Positions 11,850 through 13,640 of a stretch of DNA of 13,640 nt are shown here, in pieces (position 1 is the first letter of the stretch; every line of letters begins with the position of its first letter). Where the stretch lies: NCBI GenBank assembly GCA_003554115.1, contig PWFE01000078.1, forward strand, positions 1 to 13,640, written 5' to 3'. The stretch is from Haloferacaceae archaeon (GTDB taxonomy: Archaea; Halobacteriota; Halobacteria; Halobacteriales; Haloferacaceae). Under the pieces are notes generated by a model that worked only from the letters and a program-made list of their open reading frames with translations, did no database searches and was not told the DNA's origin. The position numbers were made by a program, and so were the translations under genes.

Positions 11850-12272
11850 AAGTGATTCGACCGGCGGTTCGGCGTTCACTTGCTCGAAAGCCAACCGTCT
11901 GCCGCTGCGGTCAAACGCGCTCACGGTGGCAGTGTCCCACGGTGGCACCGCAACGAGCACGACGCTTGCCAGATCGTCGCGCTTCGTGATGCCGTCCGGT
12001 CCTGACGGATGTGAGACGAATCGCGCGTGAACGCCACCCGACGGCGTTCCGAGGTCGACACCGAAAACAGCGTTAACCGAGCCGCCGGCGTCGGGCATAT
12101 AAAAGTGGGTGAGCACTGGCGTCTCTGAGTCTAACGGCTCAAGTTCACTGCCGAGGCCCTCCAGTTCGCCGGCCGGTGTGCTTGCCAGTGGGACAGTGGC
12201 GTGCTGTGGCTCACGGTCGGCGGCAAACTCGATGAGGACTTCGACCAACCCCTCGGTAGCATACACTGTCAT
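11844..12272 (-). CDS. JAMM/MPN-fold-like protein with degenerate catalytic motif
   Basis: A 142-residue acidic protein starting MTVYATEGLVEVLIEFAADRE. Its length, N-terminal helix and strand order recall small archaeal JAMM (MPN+) proteins, which are zinc isopeptidases removing SAMPs, the archaeal ubiquitin-like modifiers. The JAMM motif is H-S/T-H-x7-S-x2-D; here residues 86-99 read V-S-H-x7-T-x2-D, that is Val86, Ser87, His88, Thr96, Asp99, with identical spacing but the first zinc His replaced by Val and Ser by Thr. The upstream catalytic Glu seems to be Gln23 or lost. It is probably not an active zinc peptidase; a binding or scaffold role is inferred. The ATG overlaps the previous gene's stop (ATGA), so it is translationally coupled. 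An unrelated fold is possible. Confidence 0.72.
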   Translation of the reverse strand: MTVYATEGLVEVLIEFAADREPQHATVPLASTPAGELEGLGSELEPLDSETPVLTHFYMPDAGGSVNAVFGVDLGTPSGGVHARFVSHPSGPDGITKRDDLASVVLVAVPPWDTATVSAFDRSGRRLAFEQVNAEPPVESLE

Positions 12273-12955
12273 GGTGTAAGAAACTGTTTGGCGGTTTTGC
12301 CGTACAGCGACAGCGCGTTTCGTTTCGAGCCTGCAAGTGCATCCTTGAGTGCGGCAGTCGCATCATCGAGTACGCCCGCACCATGACCGACAAGCACGCG
12401 TTCGGGAGTGTACCGGCCGAGCACATCGCGTGGTGGCACCATCCGCAGCATCGGATGGACGCCGAGTCGCTCGCCGTCGACGGTGAAGTACTCAGCCGTC
12501 CCGACTGATTCGGGAACAACGAGGGTCCCGTTTTCAGGGTTATAGAGGCCGGCTTCCTGCCACGGTGGGACCGAGGAGTTACGGATCTCGAACAGCTCGT
12601 ATCCCGAGTTGCCGAGCTCGCCGTCGACGCGTTCAATTGGGGCATCGATTTTGGAGCCGACACCGCTCATCCACTGTGGGATGTGGACCGAGACGTTGTG
12701 TCGACGGGCGACGGCGGCCGAATCACGCTTGTGACGATCCAGACAGACAACGACGCCCGCCACCTCCCCGAATTCAGCGAGGAGTTCGTCGAGATCATCA
12801 GCGTCGACCGGGTCGACGAGCCACAGCCCCTCGTCAGTCTCCAGTGCGTGGCTCGCCCGTTGCATCGTTTCGTCGGGGTAGGCGATCCAGCCGACACTGC
12901 CGTCGAATCGGTTGATCTCTCGAAGTGTCGTCGACCCGCCTCCTTTCATCGGCAT
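12269..12955 (-). CDS. metallo-beta-lactamase-fold-like protein with degenerate active site
   Basis: A 228-residue soluble protein starting MPMKGGGSTTLREINRFDGS. The order of segments recalls MBL-fold hydrolases: EGLWLVDPVDADDLDELL (42-59), then VVVCLDRHKRDSAAVARRHNVSVHIP (68-93) where active members carry HxHxDH, GLYNPENGTLVVPESVG (136-152) where a metal Asp would follow, and RVLVGHGAGVLDDATAAL (186-203) with the late HG. Here the HxHxDH equivalent reads D73-R-H75-K-R77-D78, so most metal ligands are missing. A non-catalytic or altered role is inferred. It is the first gene of a two-gene operon: its TGA overlaps the ATG of the JAMM-like gene by four bases. The ATG is 28 bases from a TATA box. 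Confidence 0.72.
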   Translation of the reverse strand: MPMKGGGSTTLREINRFDGSVGWIAYPDETMQRASHALETDEGLWLVDPVDADDLDELLAEFGEVAGVVVCLDRHKRDSAAVARRHNVSVHIPQWMSGVGSKIDAPIERVDGELGNSGYELFEIRNSSVPPWQEAGLYNPENGTLVVPESVGTAEYFTVDGERLGVHPMLRMVPPRDVLGRYTPERVLVGHGAGVLDDATAALKDALAGSKRNALSLYGKTAKQFLTP

Positions 12956-12978
12956 ACCTGAAAGAGGGTCCGAACACG

Positions 12979-12988
12979 CTTAAAAACC
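12979..12988 (-). promoter_or_regulatory. TATA box of the MBL-like/JAMM-like operon
   Basis: GGTTTTTAAG on the minus strand is centred about 28 bases upstream of the ATG at 12955, supporting that start over the ATG at 12949. Confidence 0.55.
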
Positions 12989-13003
12989 GGGTTGTTCGGT
13001 GGC

Positions 13004-13288
13004 CTACAGTCGGTCGGTGTTGATCTGAATCTCCGGCGGCGTGACAACGAGGAACTTTCTAAAGTGCATGAGTTCGCCACCCATATCCTTGATTTCGCGA
13101 GCAAAGCCGGCAGCCAGTTTGTTGAGGTCGCCCTCGACAGACAACACGAGAATGTTGCCTTGGGTGACGGCCTGTATCCATTCATCTGCAGATGTCTCGC
13201 CGTTGAGCACGCCGAGAACAACTTGGTCACTCGGGAGATCGCCGAGTTCCGCCTCTGCATCCCGGAGGTCGAGATCGAAGTCGGTCAT
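13004..13288 (-). CDS. DUF5779-like haloarchaeal protein
   Basis: A 94-residue acidic protein starting MTDFDLDLRDAEAELGDL. Its order of elements fits my memory of the haloarchaeal DUF5779 family: SDQVVLGVLNGETSADEWIQAV (20-41), NILVLSVEGDLNKLAAGFAREIKDMGG (45-71) and LMHFRKFLVVTPPEIQINTDRL (73-94). Two beta-strands with helices between suggest a small alpha/beta domain; there is no membrane segment or catalytic motif. Function is unknown. It lies 48 bases upstream of the MBL-like operon on the same strand, but that operon has its own TATA box, so co-transcription is optional. Family assignment could not be checked. Confidence 0.75.
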   Translation of the reverse strand: MTDFDLDLRDAEAELGDLPSDQVVLGVLNGETSADEWIQAVTQGNILVLSVEGDLNKLAAGFAREIKDMGGELMHFRKFLVVTPPEIQINTDRL

Positions 13289-13410
13289 ACCCGTTCGTTA
13301 GCAGCCGTAACGAAAAGCGTTCGGACACAGTGACAGGTAGGTGACAACCAATCGGCTCGATTGCCGGTCAGAATCGACCAGTAGCCTCTCATTTACCGTG
13401 GCGTCGACCG

Positions 13411-13429
13411 GAGTAGTCACATCCTACTC
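13411..13429. repeat. 19-bp palindromic repeat, copy E
   Basis: GAGTAG-TCACATC-CTACTC has perfect 6-bp arms. Read on the minus strand the centre is GATGTGA, so it carries the family's GTGA in reverse orientation. It lies in the 247-base divergent region between the DUF5779-like gene and the gene at the right edge. Elsewhere in 13289-13500 there is a 10-bp palindrome GACGGCCGTC (13461-13470) and no gene. Confidence 0.6.
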
Positions 13430-13481
13430 GGTGTGTCAGTAGCCAGTCAGCACCGCTGTCGACGGCCGTCGATAGCCGCCA

Positions 13482-13510
13482 ACCGCCCGCAGAAGCGGTG
13501 GTTTTATATG
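13482..13510 (+). promoter_or_regulatory. promoter at the right edge with upstream inverted repeat
   Basis: TTTTATATG (13502-13510) is a strong TATA box about 30 bases before the ATG at 13536. Just upstream, ACCGC (13482-13486) and GCGGT (13495-13499) form an inverted repeat that would overlap the TFB-binding element and might be an operator. Confidence 0.5.
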
Positions 13511-13535
13511 CGCTGTCGGCCTCGGCATGAAGTAC

Positions 13536-13640
13536 ATGTCTCATCAAGACACGGAGGACCTGTCGGATTCCCCGGCGGATCGAGTTCTTCGAGGGCACAT
13601 TAGACAGCACTGACGAAATAGAGTCAGTACGAATTTTCGA
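13536..13640 (+). pseudogene. 5' end of a gene, apparently frameshifted; runs off the window
   Basis: A strong TATA box places a leaderless start at the ATG at 13536 (MSHQDTEDLSDSPADRVLRG), but this frame stops at TGA 13611-13613 after 25 codons. From about 13570 the next forward frame reads as typical haloarchaeal protein, EFFEGTLDSTDEIESVRIF, and is open to the window end, yet it has no start codon of its own. One extra base, for example in the CCCC run at 13570-13573, would explain this. It could be a true frameshift mutation, a sequencing error, or a genuinely short peptide. No family can be named. Confidence 0.45.

Noticed and set aside
13389..13610. 73-codon minus-strand frame at the right edge
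   Set aside because: It crosses a palindromic repeat and the strong TATA box of the opposite-strand gene, and its composition is not haloarchaeal. It could be reconsidered if the plus-strand gene proves absent.
1..13640. CRISPR array, insertion sequence or prophage
   Set aside because: No regularly spaced direct repeats, transposase or integrase motifs, or duplicated tRNA 3' ends (att sites) were seen on either strand.

Overview
The window looks like a chromosomal segment of a halophilic archaeon (class Halobacteria). The evidence is as follows. Predicted proteins are strongly acidic. Most start codons lie about 25-29 bases downstream of an AT-rich TATA-like box with no room for a Shine-Dalgarno leader (leaderless transcripts). 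The elongator tRNA-Met carries an archaeal bulge-helix-bulge intron, and a class III archaeal type IV pilin is present. The tetranucleotide CTAG is rare and GTCGAC very frequent. Genus cannot be assigned from sequence alone. No insertion sequence, integrase, CRISPR array or phage gene was seen; this reads as core or near-core genome with small accessory regulators.

Layout. 1-121: 3' part of an intron-containing tRNA-Met. 122-301: intergenic, with an orphan TATA element. 302-1450: three minus-strand genes (small membrane protein, DUF1684-type protein, small membrane protein). 1631-1915: unknown small plus-strand gene, convergent with a minus-strand pilin (1931-2332), behind which lies an HTH regulator (2498-2971). 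3023-5272: malic enzyme with a C-terminal phosphotransacetylase-like domain. 5326-6372: multi-pass membrane protein. 6432-7562: M24 (pita-bread) protein that seems to have lost its metal ligands. 7563-7827: divergent intergenic region with tandem palindromic repeats. 7828-9058: PadR-like regulator, then a CtaA-type haem A synthase. 9060-9242: zinc ribbon. 9489-9562: tRNA-Lys(CTT). 9629-9904: a second PadR paralogue, divergent from an AglJ-type glycosyltransferase (10085-11194). 11191-11517: small DUF5789-like gene. 11613-11822: ribbon-helix-helix protein. 11844-12955: a translationally coupled two-gene operon (degenerate metallo-beta-lactamase fold, then degenerate JAMM/MPN fold). 13004-13288: DUF5779-like protein. 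13536-end: start of a gene that seems frameshifted.

Genes that may act together. The malic enzyme links malate to pyruvate and NADPH, and CtaA supplies haem A for a terminal oxidase. AglJ would start N-glycan assembly on dolichol phosphate for S-layer and pilin glycosylation, and a pilin is encoded in the same window. Two closely similar PadR-type winged-helix proteins sit next to ctaA and aglJ, each with a palindrome between promoter and start codon nearby, which suggests local regulation.

Most unusual points: (1) a family of at least five intergenic 19-bp palindromes, GAGTAG-N7-CTACTC type, with a shared GTGA centre; (2) three proteins with hydrolase folds (M24, MBL, JAMM) whose catalytic motifs are visibly degraded, two of them in one coupled operon; (3) perfect inverted repeats at the aglJ and padR promoters; (4) a probable frameshift at the right edge. 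All of this is from reading by eye; no similarity search was run.
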